Both the position numbers and the translations under genes were made by a program. A DNA stretch of 64,000 nt, from the NCBI GenBank assembly GCA_001632425.1, contig KV425576.1, positions 129,832-193,831 of the forward strand. The letters run 5' to 3'. The notes beneath the pieces were generated by a model. The model was not told the origin of the DNA, ran no database searches, and was given only the letters and a program-made list of their open reading frames with translations. This stretch comes from Neolentinus lepideus HHB14362 ss-1 (Eukaryota > Basidiomycota > Agaricomycetes > Gloeophyllales > Gloeophyllaceae). Every line of letters begins with the position of its first letter. The first letter of the stretch is position 1. This document shows positions 47,650-58,965 of this stretch, one piece after another.

Positions 47650-47888
47650 GGGGGCTTCCGTCGAGCGCTGCGAGCGGAATAAGCTCATTGTTCAGAACAG
47701 TGGACAGAACCAAGTACACCAAGGTTGCCCACGTAGCTCGGAGTAGGACCGACGCTGCGAAAGCGGTGCCGCGGCGCGGGGTCGACGCGTTCGTCACGTG
47801 CGTTTAATTACCGCTTTGGGACGCTTTGTGTCGCAGCTTTGCATCCCGCAACAACAGGGCTTCTGCTGTCCTCCAAGTACTCTCTGAG
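47650..47888. promoter_or_regulatory. Divergent promoter, BRL1 / CLPP
   Basis: A 239-bp space between the two start codons must hold both core promoters. No TATA box is obvious. The right part is open in the CLPP frame upstream of its ATG, without a further in-frame ATG that improves the presequence. Confidence 0.5.
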
Positions 47889-49095
47889 ATGTTTCCGTTA
47901 AACGCGTCAAGATATGCTGCGCTAGCTGCAAGAACTGCGTCCAAGGCCTCTGTGCGACGGTTCCATCCGCTGGCGGGAGGCTCCAGCTGGTCGTCTGTGC
48001 CTGAAAGCAGCTTGGTTCCAATAGTTATCGAACAGACCGTGAGCCGTGGTCATATCTTTTGTGTTTTATATATCTAAGAGATTTCACCAGGGTAGAGGCG
48101 AACGATCCTATGATATATTTTCTCGCCTCCTTCGCGAACGCGTCATCATGTTGTATGGACCGGTACGTTCAGAGGACCGTTTTGATCAATGAGCTGTTGA
48201 TTATGCCGGAACGAGCTAGATACGAGACGAAGGATCTGCTCTGACGGTTGCCCAATTGTTATTCCTGGAAGCAGAAGACTCATCGAAGCCCATTCATCTG
48301 TACATCAACTCGCCCGGAGGAAGCGTCACAGCCGGCTTGGCCATTTATGATACTGTAAGATCTTTCCGTCATGCATGATATGATTGGTCTCCAATGAATT
48401 ACTCAGATGCAGGTTGGGAGCTGATTTACATGACCGGAGCAATGCTGAAGTTATCACGCGCAGTACGTATCATCACCCATCCACACGTATTGCGTGGGAC
48501 AGGCATGTTCCATGGGATCTCTATTACTCGCCGCGGGTTCGTGCTATTTCCAACGACTTGATGGTGATCTAACCTTCTTTTAAAATGCAGGAGCACGTGG
48601 CAGAAGACACTGCCTTCCCCACGCCAGCATCATGATTCACCGTGAGTAGAAATAAGTTCTGCTTGAGATAAGTGACCCATGACCTCTTCGTATCTAATCA
48701 GAACCTTCCGGAGGGGCTTCGGGCCAGGCCTCCGACATAGCTATACACGCAAAGGAGATTCTTCGTGTGAGGCAAGTGCTCACGCAAATATATCAACGGC
48801 ATTGCGCCAAGGAAGGAGAGAGCGAAGCCGAAGGCCTGCAGCGGTTCGGTAAGTTCCTTCTATGACTCTGTGCCCAGCCGGCTTTCCGGTGTATTGCCTA
48901 CCGAATACTAACTCGCTTGATGTGATATATAGAGAAAGCTCTGGAACGAGATTATTTCCTGACTGGTTCGTGCCATAGCCTCCAACGCATATCACATCTC
49001 TAACTGTTGCATCAATTACAGCCCAGGAAGCTCTTGGTTTTGGGATTGTCGACAGTATCTTAGAGAAGAGACCTATAACAGATACCGATGGTTAA
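47889..49095 (+). CDS. CLPP: Mitochondrial ATP-dependent Clp protease, ClpP subunit
   Basis: Nine exons (47889-48038, 48091-48162, 48220-48354, 48407-48412, 48464-48536, 48591-48641, 48702-48848, 48933-48965, 49022-49095) give 246 residues. ClpP forms the tetradecameric serine-protease chamber that with ClpX degrades matrix proteins. The N-terminus ([19 protein letters not shown]) is a good mitochondrial presequence. The mature part starts near [20 protein letters not shown]. The catalytic triad is S137 in [15 protein letters not shown]162 in ASIMIHQPSGG, and D218 in [14 protein letters not shown]. Exon 4 is only six bases (ATG CAG) and is needed to write [14 protein letters not shown]; reading through its donor gives a stop. 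Many yeasts lack ClpP, so its presence is informative. It shares a short promoter with BRL1. Confidence 0.95.
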
Positions 49096-51401
49096 TACCA
49101 GTCCCACGGGAGTCTGCTTCCATTTTGCACACCCGAAATTTCATCGCAGATCCGGAAGTCGCCTCCACCCGTTCGGTCGTAGCGCTATGAATGCCACGGA
49201 CCGGCTTCCATCTTCCCGTGGTAATAAGGCTAGTCGGCTCTCAACAAGGTCAGAGTTTCTCCGGTTCCTCAACTTCGTGTCTGCTCCAAGCCTTCGGACG
49301 GACGGTGCCACCCTGTCCATCACGCAGTTTCGTTTCCTCCTTCCCTCATATAGTCTGCGGCTCTTAGAGGGCTTACACCCGTGCGAGACCCACCATGTTT
49401 GGCGTCCTGTTCATTTCATCTCGCCTTATTCTATTAATTGACCGTGCGTCGCGTTTCTAGGGTGCCTCTGGATTTCGGCGTCAGCGCTTCGTCCCGATAG
49501 AACGCAATGCAACTAAACATGCCGAGGTGTCTGAGAATTGGCAGCCGAGAAGGTGATGAGTCTATTTCTATCAGATTAAGGAGTCTTGGGCTATGTGTCC
49601 GGCATATAGGTGCCACCGCGGCCGTTACGGGATCTCCACTAGGTTTGTTCCAACGCTTCCCAGCCTTCTTCGGTATGATTGCTATCCTGGTTCTCGCAGC
49701 GTGTTTACTCTCGATACGGGTACTGAACAGACTAATCTGATGGCAGTAGGACTATGCCTCCGTATCGGCGCCAACAGATTGGTCGCGGGATGTCATAGGT
49801 CCTCTAAATCAGCGGGTCCGACGTTTAATATGGTGGCCTCTTGGCCTCTTGACCTATTGGACGTGATGCGGGCGCAATAATCAGGCGAGATTACGCCCGC
49901 GGAGGTCCGTCCAGACAGAACCCTCTTTACCGCGACCGGTTTCTCCATGTTACTGCGTTGAGTTTTCACTCCGGTCTTATAGCACAGGCCAATGGTATCC
50001 GCACTCCTCGCAGCTTCGGAGAGGCTGCGAACACCACACTGCATTTCACTCTTATCGAGATCTCTCCGTTCTCGTATAGCCCCTCTTTGGCTTCGGAACT
50101 CTGCCTCAGGCTTCGACAACTCCGCTAGACTTCAATTGAATTAACATCATTCCCTCGTTAGCCACGCGGATCTATTAGGGTGCTTGCAAGGCACGAGGGA
50201 TGATGCTTTTATCAAGTAAACCCCGCTTAGCTCTCATGGTCTATACATACGCGGGCATGACAGGCAAGCACAAAAGCAATTTAAACTTCTGTGTCCTGCC
50301 TTCATGTGAATGCCCTTATCAGATCGTGATCCACGCTGTCTGCTTTCGGCCCTGAGTTTCGTTTCTGAATTCTGGAGGTAAGAATGCTTCCGTGACCCGC
50401 GGATGTGGGACCCGCCAATTCTATGAGCTCATGACCGTACGCAGTATTGTCCGGTGTGAAAATAGGTTGGGGGTATGTATATATGAGCCTGTGCTCAACG
50501 GGTTGAGCATGCCTTTCAGCCAATGTATTTGCGATATTTGGGCGAACCCAGCTAGATAGGAGACTCTGGGCTCCCGACTCATGTCGTAGTTGACGGCCTG
50601 AAGGACGGTGATGCCACAGCGGGTGCCAAGAACCCGTACCGGTCTGGACGCTTGAATTGGCAACGCGAGCATTACATACTGGTTCAATTGCATGCTGCTC
50701 TGAGAAATAAACGAAGTCATACTAATAAAGGGCTGGTACTTCAGTAATCAATTCGGCAAGACATGACGAACGCCCGTTGGTTTTCAGCCCGCCAAAGTCC
50801 GTTTGTCCCGCGTTTCACTAATTATCCCGAGGTCACAAACCGCAAAGATGCTAGAAGCGGATTACCGTACTAACAAGTCACGATGAGTGCCCGACCTTGA
50901 GAACAGGAAGGAATAAATAGCATCTGCGAATGGTGGAAAGCTTCTTTCGCAAATTCCCTGCTGCGTGTTTCTTGACGTTCTTCAAGACTTGCCTAATCTG
51001 GCTGATGTGGTCGGTTTTATGCCGCGAAGGATGGCGGTGTGCTAAGTGACAAAGTGCGAAATGTAGGTGCAAGGTCACCATACCCATCCTGTTTGAGAGC
51101 TAAGCGTGGCTCTCTCGGAGGATTTGCATCCTCGATGTACCTATGGCAAATCCCACCTCTCATACGTCAAGCAGGTCACAGTTCCATATGCACTCCATTC
51201 GAGAGGGACATAAGCTTCTCCACTGAAGACCCTGATGAGGTGTCCGAGTAAGCGAGAAAGGCCGTAGGAAAGAATAGACAAAATAGAAAAGAAATAAGCC
51301 ATAATAATCTTATCGTACTACGTTTGTCGTCACAATATTAGATAACCAGTGTTCTCGGTCTCTCTTCTGTGTGTAATGCGCTAATGACTCCACGTCATAC
51401 A
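49096..51401. other. Gene-free convergent region, 2.3 kb
   Basis: The region lies between the 3' ends of CLPP and RVS167. Open frames reach about 115 codons but none has a recognisable domain or splice-supported partner. Two hairpins stand out: an almost perfect 13-bp stem with one bulge (50145-50158 with 50193-50205, loop 34 nt) and a perfect 8-bp palindrome with a 2-nt loop (50492-50509). No terminal repeats or tRNA-like fold were found. Confidence 0.45.
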
Positions 51402-53334
51402 TCAAGCTTCCTGGACATAGTTCCCTGGAGTGATGGTAAGCGAAGAATCCTCATGGTAAAAGATAGATCTCTCACCAGGGAAGACACCCTGCCGATCGTT
51501 AACCCGGCCCGTCCACCAGTCCTCCTGGCTGGTGGTCCTCTCGACTAGTTCGATCCGATCACCAGCATTAAAGCTCAGGTCTCCATCCGCCTAACAGCGG
51601 ATCTTATGATCAGCTGACCCCCACACCAGAACACTAGGTCAAACGTAAAATCTCGCTCACCTGCGCCTCGAAATCATACAATGCCACGACATACTGCACC
51701 GCCGGTGACTCAGCCTTTGGCTTAGGCTTCAACGGCGGCGGGGGCGGGGGAGCCCTCTTGGCCGCAGCTGCGGCAGCACTAGCGGGAGGTGAATACGGAG
51801 GCGGCGCCGGCTCTGCTACCTTTGCTCCTGGAGCCGGAGGTGGAGCCTTCTTGTACCCAACGCCTGAGACGGAGCGCGAGGGCGGGGGCATGGTGCGCGA
51901 GGCGACAGAACCAGAGGAGGTAGCGGACACGGAGCGGTTGAGGTTCGAGGGCGAGGGGGAGAGACCACCGTTGGCGCGGGCCTGTTGGACCATCTTGGCT
52001 GTATGTTGAGTAAGCGTCAGTAAATGCGAGAGGAAGCGTATGGAGGAGACGAGTGGAAGACGACCCACAGGTGGAGATAATGCGCTGAGTGATATGCAAA
52101 GCTTCGATAGTTTGCCAGGCATCTGACCGCTTCGTCTCATACTCCTCTGAGATTTGGGCACCGGTTGTGGAGGTGTCGTATTTACCCTCTGAGAATCCTT
52201 GGATCTTCTCAAGGAGGAGGTAGAAAATATTTAATCTAATCAACGGTTAGTCGCTTAGATGGTTGGAATCTGGTATGTCGATTAGGCAATACGGACTGCA
52301 TATAGAAGAAAGACTGGAATAAGGGGTCAATGAACTGCGTGCACATGGTCATAAACCGAGGCAAGTCGTTCTTCAGAGCAGTGTTTATGTAGTCGTACTC
52401 AGTAGAGGCGTTCTCGAAGTCTTGTTCTAGCTAAGGAATGTTTCAAGGAAAGGTGTACCTCGACATGAGCCTCACGGTCGCGAACGGAGGAAATTTAAGC
52501 GCACCTTAAACAAGTTCTTCTCATCGCTCAACGATTTCTCCTTCTTATCACGGAGTTTGGTTAAGGAATTATTAAACCGATCGTAATCCGTAAGCTATTA
52601 AGTGTTACGTTAGCCACATCATGCCAGCTAGCTAGGAAAGTAATATGGAATCCAGTACGCACCTTATGCTCCCGCTTCGTGATTGTTTTACGTACTGTCT
52701 TCAAAACGCCCTGGAGTTCCTTCAATGGACCGACGACTCTGCTCTCGATCAGCTCAAGCTCCGGAGACACAGCCGTTCGCAGTTCTTCGCAAGCCTGATT
52801 GAACGAGTCCACGTTCTTGATCGTGTGTGCACACTCGGAGTGTTTGCCAAGTAAATCATACTCGCCGGCGATAGGGTGGAAGATCGTGGCAAAGTGAGTA
52901 GAGAACGATGCACCGGCCATGAAGAGATCTGATTAGATTCGAGTAGTCGTGGACGCGAGAAGACAACAAGTCTATCAGTTGTCAGTAAGTCCCCTGGTAT
53001 CTTAGTGTACATACGATTGACAGCGTCTGTGAATGCCTTGGTGTCCTTCAAGAGCTTCTCCGTGGCCTGCTCCAGACTTCCAAACCGGCGCTGATAATCA
53101 TCGAATTCCGGATCGATCGACTCTGGCAAAACACATCAACGAATAAGAGGATTCAAGCAAGAGCCACGTAATTCAACATTATTGTGTCTTTGTATAGGTA
53201 ACAACCACATACTTTTCGACATGCCGACCTTAGAGGTCACCAGGTGCGGCGTCCTGTCCGCATCCTGTCAGTATTTTACAGAACAGCGTATTCAATTTTG
53301 CACACCGCTTGATAGCCTTGGTTATCCCCTTCAT
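51402..53334 (-). CDS. HOB1: BAR-SH3 amphiphysin homologue Rvs167/Hob1
   Basis: Ten exons (51402-51424, 51476-51590, 51661-51998, 52069-52235, 52297-52430, 52505-52594, 52663-52928, 53015-53122, 53213-53253, 53306-53334) give 436 residues. The protein bends membranes at endocytic sites together with an Rvs161 partner and links to actin. An N-terminal amphipathic start MKGITKAIKRTPHLVTSK leads into the BAR domain (about 15-255: DPEFDDYQRRFGSLEQATEK, IFHPIAGEYDLLGKH, TITKREHKLTDYDRFNNSLT, KLRDKKEKSLSDEKNLFKLE). A Pro/Ala linker with PPPPPP follows, then a C-terminal SH3 domain (VVALYDFEAQADGDLSF, EDWWTGRV, GVFPGNYVQEA). All phases agree across ten exons. It diverges from SDO1 across 232 bp. Confidence 0.95.
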
Positions 53335-53566
53335 GCTGGCGGCGAGAAAGAGCAGTTACGCAGGATACAACACTGCAGCTGCAAGGATTATAGAGCAGTG
53401 TCTCTGACGATAGTGATCTGACGGGTACCAGCGTCATTTACGTAAGCTGACGTGCCGGCGGTACCGTATACACTGCGGTAATTGACTGTAGCTGACTCTA
53501 CCTACCTTCACTTGTAGCCTTATATTGCTTAACATTGTATTTTTTGTATTCACACTACACGACGCG
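53335..53566. promoter_or_regulatory. Divergent promoter, HOB1 / SDO1
   Basis: 232 bp between start codons. It includes a pyrimidine/TTGT-rich stretch ahead of SDO1 but no clear TATA box. Confidence 0.5.
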
Positions 53567-54726
53567 ATGCCCATCAACCAGCCCTCGAACCAGATCAAGT
53601 GATACCATCGCTCAGTCTCAGTGGTAGCAGGAACTTCTGACGAGATGACTGCGCAGACTCACCAATGTATCGATAGTACGATTGAAGAAGGGAGGCAAAC
53701 GATTTGAAGTGAGGAAGAACCTACGATGCTATGGATTGCAATTGATGAGGAATATGACTCATAGATTGCATGTTACAAGAACAAAGTCCAGGAATGGCGG
53801 ACTGGAGTGTATGTCGCTTTCGGATGATTCGGGCGATTTGAGCTTATGTTGCATTTGACAGCGAGAAGAGTCTAGATGATGTTCTTCAAATCAGCAACGT
53901 CTTTACAAACGTCTCCAAAGGCGAGGTCGCCAAGCACGGCGACCTCCAGAAAGCCTTCGGCACCACCGACGCGGACGAGATTGTCAAGGAGGTCAGCCTC
54001 TCGTCCCTCGATCCACACCACACATCGAGCTCACACAATGACGTACTCAGATCCTTAAGAAGGGCGAGGTCCAAGTCGGTGAGAAGGAGCGCGAGCACGA
54101 TCTTACGTCGCTGCGCAAGGAAATCGCGACGCTCGTGGCCGAGAAATCCGTGGATCCCGCCACCCAACGCCCGTACCCCGTCGGCATGATTGAGAAGGCC
54201 ATGGCCGAGGCGGGGTTCAGCGCGAAGCAGCAGAAGACTGCGAAGAGCCAAGTAAGTAACTGTTGTCCAATTGTTTAATTTAATCGAATTCAAATGCGAC
54301 GTTGATGCATTACTGAACCCGTGCAGGTCTCAGAGTGTATCAAGCTCCTGCAAGAGAAATCGACGCTCCCGATCCAGCGCGCGCGCATGCGTGTGCGCGT
54401 AACCATGCCTATCGCGGATGGGAAAGGGTTACGGGAGAAGGTCGTCGACGGCGCAGAGAAGATCGAGGTTGATGAAATGAGACAGGACGAGTGGGAAGTC
54501 GTAAGTGCCCCCTCCCTCTCTCTTCCAGTCTTCCCATCCCATCCATCCCAATTTGAGTTATACATTCGTTGCGTGGCGAAACTGATTGACTTTCCCCCTT
54601 TCTTCTCTTCAGATTATGCTGATCGATCCGGGCCAGTTCCGTGTATTGAACGAGCTGTTGCAGAAAGAGTGCAAGGGGCGTGGGCGAATCGAGACCATGA
54701 CCTTCACCGCCACTGCCGGCAGCTGA
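53567..54726 (+). CDS. SDO1: Ribosome maturation factor Sdo1 (SBDS)
   Basis: Seven exons (53567-53598, 53657-53708, 53765-53808, 53862-53991, 54051-54251, 54327-54500, 54613-54726) give 248 residues, the same length as human SBDS within a few residues. With the GTPase Efl1 it releases Tif6/eIF6 from pre-60S subunits so that they can join 40S. Domain I has [40 protein letters not shown] and [20 protein letters not shown]. Then [20 protein letters not shown] and the helical domain II ([20 protein letters not shown]) follow. Domain III ends [19 protein letters not shown]. Every intron falls between recognisable conserved segments, and the first splits a lysine codon. The stop lies 119 bp from the convergent ALG1 stop. 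Confidence 0.97.
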
Positions 54727-54845
54727 ATGCTGACCGTTTCATCTGCTGACATTCAGTTTTGTATATATAATAACCCTGCACACTTCGATTGCCATGTCAA
54801 GGAATACACAACCCCTGTGCTTTCACTATATTCTTGTTCGATCGT

Positions 54846-57013
54846 TTACGACCGCCCCTGTATGTCTCGCAGGATGAGGGGCATCATCACTTTGTCCCAG
54901 TTCTCTGCCCAACTGTTCCATTCCCAGTGTTCGCCTTCTGAACCTGTTAGACCGAGGTCCCTGGCCGCGTGCGAAGGATCCGAGGATTTCATTATTGATG
55001 ACCGAAGTGAGTTGAGAGCTTCGGAAGAGGGAAAGGATGTCAAGAGTGTCTGTAGTGTTCTAATTACTACGATGTGGATTTGTCAGAAAGCCAGAGCACA
55101 AACCTCTAGTTGGTCCGCTAATTGAGCAACATCTTTAAATATGAGACCATTAGTGCTTTCCTTAACGAGCTCGTGCAGGCTAATATATGGGTCAGTCAAA
55201 TGTGAGAATTGGGAACTACGGAATATTGTGAGCTCCTACCATGCGAAGTCCAGCGCACATACGGGTAATCCGCATCCGAACATGTCCACAATCTTCATCG
55301 GCAGATCCAGCGCTGACGAGCTCGAGTGAAGCGAGACACCCAAATCCGCAGATCCTATGAGAAAACTTCAGCCACTACCTCTAATCACGCAAATCAAGGC
55401 TCCTATACCGACCTAGAAGTACAGGATAATCCTCCGCCTCAAGCCACAAACTCAAACATCGCACCCATTCCCACTCCTCCTGTAACTTACCCACCTCATT
55501 CATATACCGCTCCTTCAACGGGCCTCGGCCTGTCACGATCGCGAGCACCTTGGGCAGCTCACCCCTCCGCTCCCTAGCGCGCTTCTCGTACGCGCTCAAA
55601 GCGGCGAGGAGAATGGAGAAGTCCTCGTCGGGCGTCCAGGACGTGCTTGAGACGAGGAGCGCAGGGCGGTCTGGTCTGAGGGAAGGCATGTTGAGAGTGG
55701 GAGAGGGTGCGGGTGAGGGGAGGGACTTGATGGAAGAGGATTCGGTCACGTCGGTGACGTGAGTGAAAGGCGTAGAATAGGGAGGCGTGCTTGGTGGGAG
55801 GAAAGAGGTGAGCGAAGGGGTGGAAAGAGAGGGAACAAGGTGGAGAAAGAGCTTGGTGGAAAGGGTCAGAGGGAAGAAGGGAGGGAGAAGAGAGGATAGA
55901 CGTACTTCGTGTGTCTCGAATTCAGAGGCGCGGTGGAAGTGCGCGGGAGGTCGGTCATGGAGTACGACTTTATGGCCGCTAAGAAACGCTATTCAGTACA
56001 AGATGATTCGGCGATGACGGCAGATCGTACATTAGTTGCCATTCTTTTGAGAGGTGATCGTGCATAGCACGTGTGACAAAGAGATGGGCATATGCATGGC
56101 GACCAAAAGTCACCTCAAATCTTGCAGATTCACATCAGCACAGAAAAGATGATTCGGGCGGCAACAACGATACTCACTTTCTAGCTAGTCTCACGAAAGG
56201 ATGACTTTTGCCCAACTTGAGCGCCAGGATGCTGTAGCCTAGATTGTGCCAATCTATAATAACTTTGCTCCCTTGCCATTGGCCTACAAACCATACAAGG
56301 GCAAGAGTAGGTATGCTGGGAGGGTTCTTCCTTTGAGCTGAGTTGCATAGAACGAGCTGGGCTGGCCTGCTGAAGACGTACCTGCACTAGTATAAATTCT
56401 GGCGGGTGGGGGATGCGGCCTAAAAGCGCGTGGAGAATTGATATCACTTGGTGGAGAACTTTGAATGGGGCTAAGACGATGAATGGGAAGCCTAAAAGCA
56501 GAGAGGGCGGTCCGGGAAGGTAGGTGAGGTGTATGTGAGGTAATGAGAGTAAGGATGGTATTGGTCTAGCACCTGCAGCAAATGTTAGCTTTCTGAGGCC
56601 CTGTGGGGTGACAAGATGTGAAGGCTCTGCCGAAAACGCGTCGCTACCGCACAGTTTGATGATACTAATGCTGTCCATCGTAGCCAAAGGAAGGTGATAA
56701 AACTCGACGAGTGTGCTCGCAGTCTCCTCATTATTTAATTTCCCATTCAGATAGAGACACACTCTATGCCATAATAATAGCAATAAAATGACACACCTTC
56801 ATAACCAATCAAGTACGTCTCGAAGCCGTGCTTTGTAAAACTTTCGGCGTGGTACATCATTCTCGGACTCCTGCCCACATCCCCAAGCACCAGAATTGCA
56901 ACAGAACGTAGCACAGGTTTCCGTACATCGTTCTTCAGTAGACACCATACCACCCAAACGAAGACGAGCGTTGCCAGCAATTGCGGGACGGGCCCGTGCA
57001 GGACGTCGGACAT
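54846..57013 (-). CDS. ALG1: Chitobiosyldiphosphodolichol beta-mannosyltransferase Alg1
   Basis: Nine exons (54846-55049, 55104-55179, 55240-55354, 55413-55851, 55906-55978, 56031-56120, 56178-56326, 56382-56572, 56797-57013) give 517 residues. Alg1 (GT33) adds the first mannose to the dolichol-linked N-glycan precursor on the cytosolic ER face. An N-terminal anchor (about residues 10-24, [15 protein letters not shown]) precedes [20 protein letters not shown]. Key segments are [108 protein letters not shown] and [15 protein letters not shown]. The 224-nt intron after exon 1 is the longest in the window. The intron at 55852-55905 is a multiple of three, so its retention would add 18 residues without a stop. 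Confidence 0.95.
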
Positions 57014-57152
57014 GTTTTCGCCTGTCAAGACTGCAGCGCACTGCTCGACAAGTACGATCGCACCACGTGGCATGGTGGCGATACATCTGACTAAGCTGAC
57101 GCATATCCTCCAATTCGTCAATGCTTACAATGCCGAACGCTCTCATTTCTCG
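57014..57152. promoter_or_regulatory. Divergent promoter, ALG1 / NFU1
   Basis: Only 139 bp separates the two start codons, the tightest divergent pair here. No TATA element is evident. Transcripts probably overlap at their 5' ends. Confidence 0.5.
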
Positions 57153-58147
57153 ATGGTCATGTCTTCCTCTGCCAGACTTGCTGCTTCATCGCTAAAGACA
57201 CACATCAAATATCCCGCAAGATGCACAAGGATAGAGCGGTTGACGAAGACCTCGGCGCGCAGTATTTCGTCGACATCGAGGAGAGCAGCGGGCATGTACA
57301 ATGGTATTACACTTGCGACCTCATCTGCCTCGCTGCCTTCTAGGACGGGTAGAAGCATGTCAGTGCGACCACCGCAGGGTAAGTCAGAATACTAGATACT
57401 TTAAGCCATGTCTGACTCTGTTGCAGCGCGATCGATGTTTATACAGACAGAGTCCACACCTAATGACGACTCGCTCAAATTCATCCCCGGTGTACCAGTA
57501 ATGGAAGACGACACTGCTGAGTTCCTCGACACCCGCTCTGCTCTCGCTTCCCCGCTCGCTATACGTTTAATGGGCATTGAAGGCGTCAATACCGTCTTCT
57601 ACGGCCCCGACTTCGTCACAGTCTCCAAAGATCCCGAGACCACATGGGCAGTGATCAAGCCCGAGGTCTATTCGACGCTCATGGAATTCTTCTCTTCTGG
57701 ACAGCCGCTATTCCGCTCGGAGGAGGACAGGGCGAACGCTGGTCCCCAGGACACTGCAATCCTAGAGACGGACTCGGAGACGGTCGCAATGATTAAGGAG
57801 TTACTCGCAACAAGGATCAGACCGGCAATTATGGAGGATGGAGGGGACATTGAGTATAGAGGGTTCTCGGATGAAGGGATCGTGCAGGTGAAGCTGAAGG
57901 GGAGCTGTAGAGGGTGTAGCTCGAGTACCGTCACATTGAAGACAGGCATTGAGCGAATGCTTATGCACTATATCCCCGAAGTCAAAGGAGTCGATCAGGT
58001 GAGTCCGTTCACGGTTTATGCACAAGAATCGGACTACTTACCATGTCGTGCTAGGTCTTGGATCAGGAAGAAGTGATAGCCCTCGACGAGTTCCAAAAGT
58101 TAGAGCAACGTTTATCGAAGGACAGTCCACAGAAGGATTCCAAGTAA
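57153..58147 (+). CDS. NFU1: Mitochondrial Fe-S scaffold Nfu1
   Basis: Three exons (57153-57378, 57427-57998, 58055-58147) give 296 residues. Nfu1 passes 4Fe-4S clusters to targets such as lipoate synthase and respiratory subunits. The first 75 residues are Arg/Ser/Ala-rich, a long mitochondrial presequence. The Nfu N-terminal domain follows (RSMFIQTESTPNDDSLKFIP, SPLAIRLMGIEGVNTVFYGP, FVTVSKDPETTWAVIKPEVY). The NifU C-terminal domain has TRIRPAIMEDGGDIEYRGF and the cluster-binding CxxC in KGSCRGCSSSTVTLK. The acidic tail after DEEVIALDEFQ-type sequence is short. In-frame ATGs occur at 57153 and two codons later; the first was chosen. It is the second Fe-S assembly gene in the window, 23 kb from ISA1. 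Confidence 0.95.
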
Positions 58148-58965
58148 GTCAATCTTCTACTTCCCAGTTCCAAGTTGCTAAGATCTTGTCCTCAAGCATG
58201 GCACAATACATGTCTCCGTAACCACATACATTGTCATTAATCGCGCGCACATGTAGCTCTAGAGGATAATCTATATCCTATCTAATGCAGATCAATATTC
58301 CTTCCAATGCATCCCCTCTCCGCTCGTCGTAGATACTTGACGGAGCTGTTTTACTTCCAATGATCGGCAACAGAATTGTCACTCACGAGTCAAAACCTAA
58401 GCATCTGATCAGGGAGCACTAAGAGACAGCCCATGATAAAGCAGCATAACCTCTGTGGAGGTTTTGTGTGCCAAGGACAGATTAATGTAGCGTGGGGGTT
58501 GAAAGCGGTATGCTAGATTGGCTGCAGTTCCATGTCGGTGTCCAGCGCTTGCTTAAGACGCGGTCGAGATCACAATTAGGTCTATGACAGAATGCGCACC
58601 GATTTCATCTTGTGGGGATTTCTCCGACATTTGTCAGAAATGTACAAAGAGTTTTCGGTACTTGTCAGCTTCGTGTAGAAATGACTGAAGGTTTCATGAA
58701 GGAGAACGTTGGATCCTGACTTCCACATACTGTTCGATGAACAAAGGGCACTAGAACAAGGAGGTGAACACGAGTCTCAGATAACCCGACAGAGACGGAA
58801 GCCAAAGCAGCATGTCCTTCAGGAGAGGATAAACTACTAAAACCAGAGCGACTTGGATCATTTTAATATTCTGGCGAGCCGCGACGCGTGCGTGTGAAGG
58901 ATCGAAATCTGCAGCTAATAATACATTTCCAAATTTATTTCCTCTACATTTACTGGGAGTCATCC
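58148..58965. other. Intergenic, DBP3 promoter side
   Basis: About 820 bp between two plus-strand genes. Open frames are short; no repeat, RNA gene or domain recognised. An AT-rich stretch (58920-58955) just precedes the DBP3 start. Confidence 0.45.
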
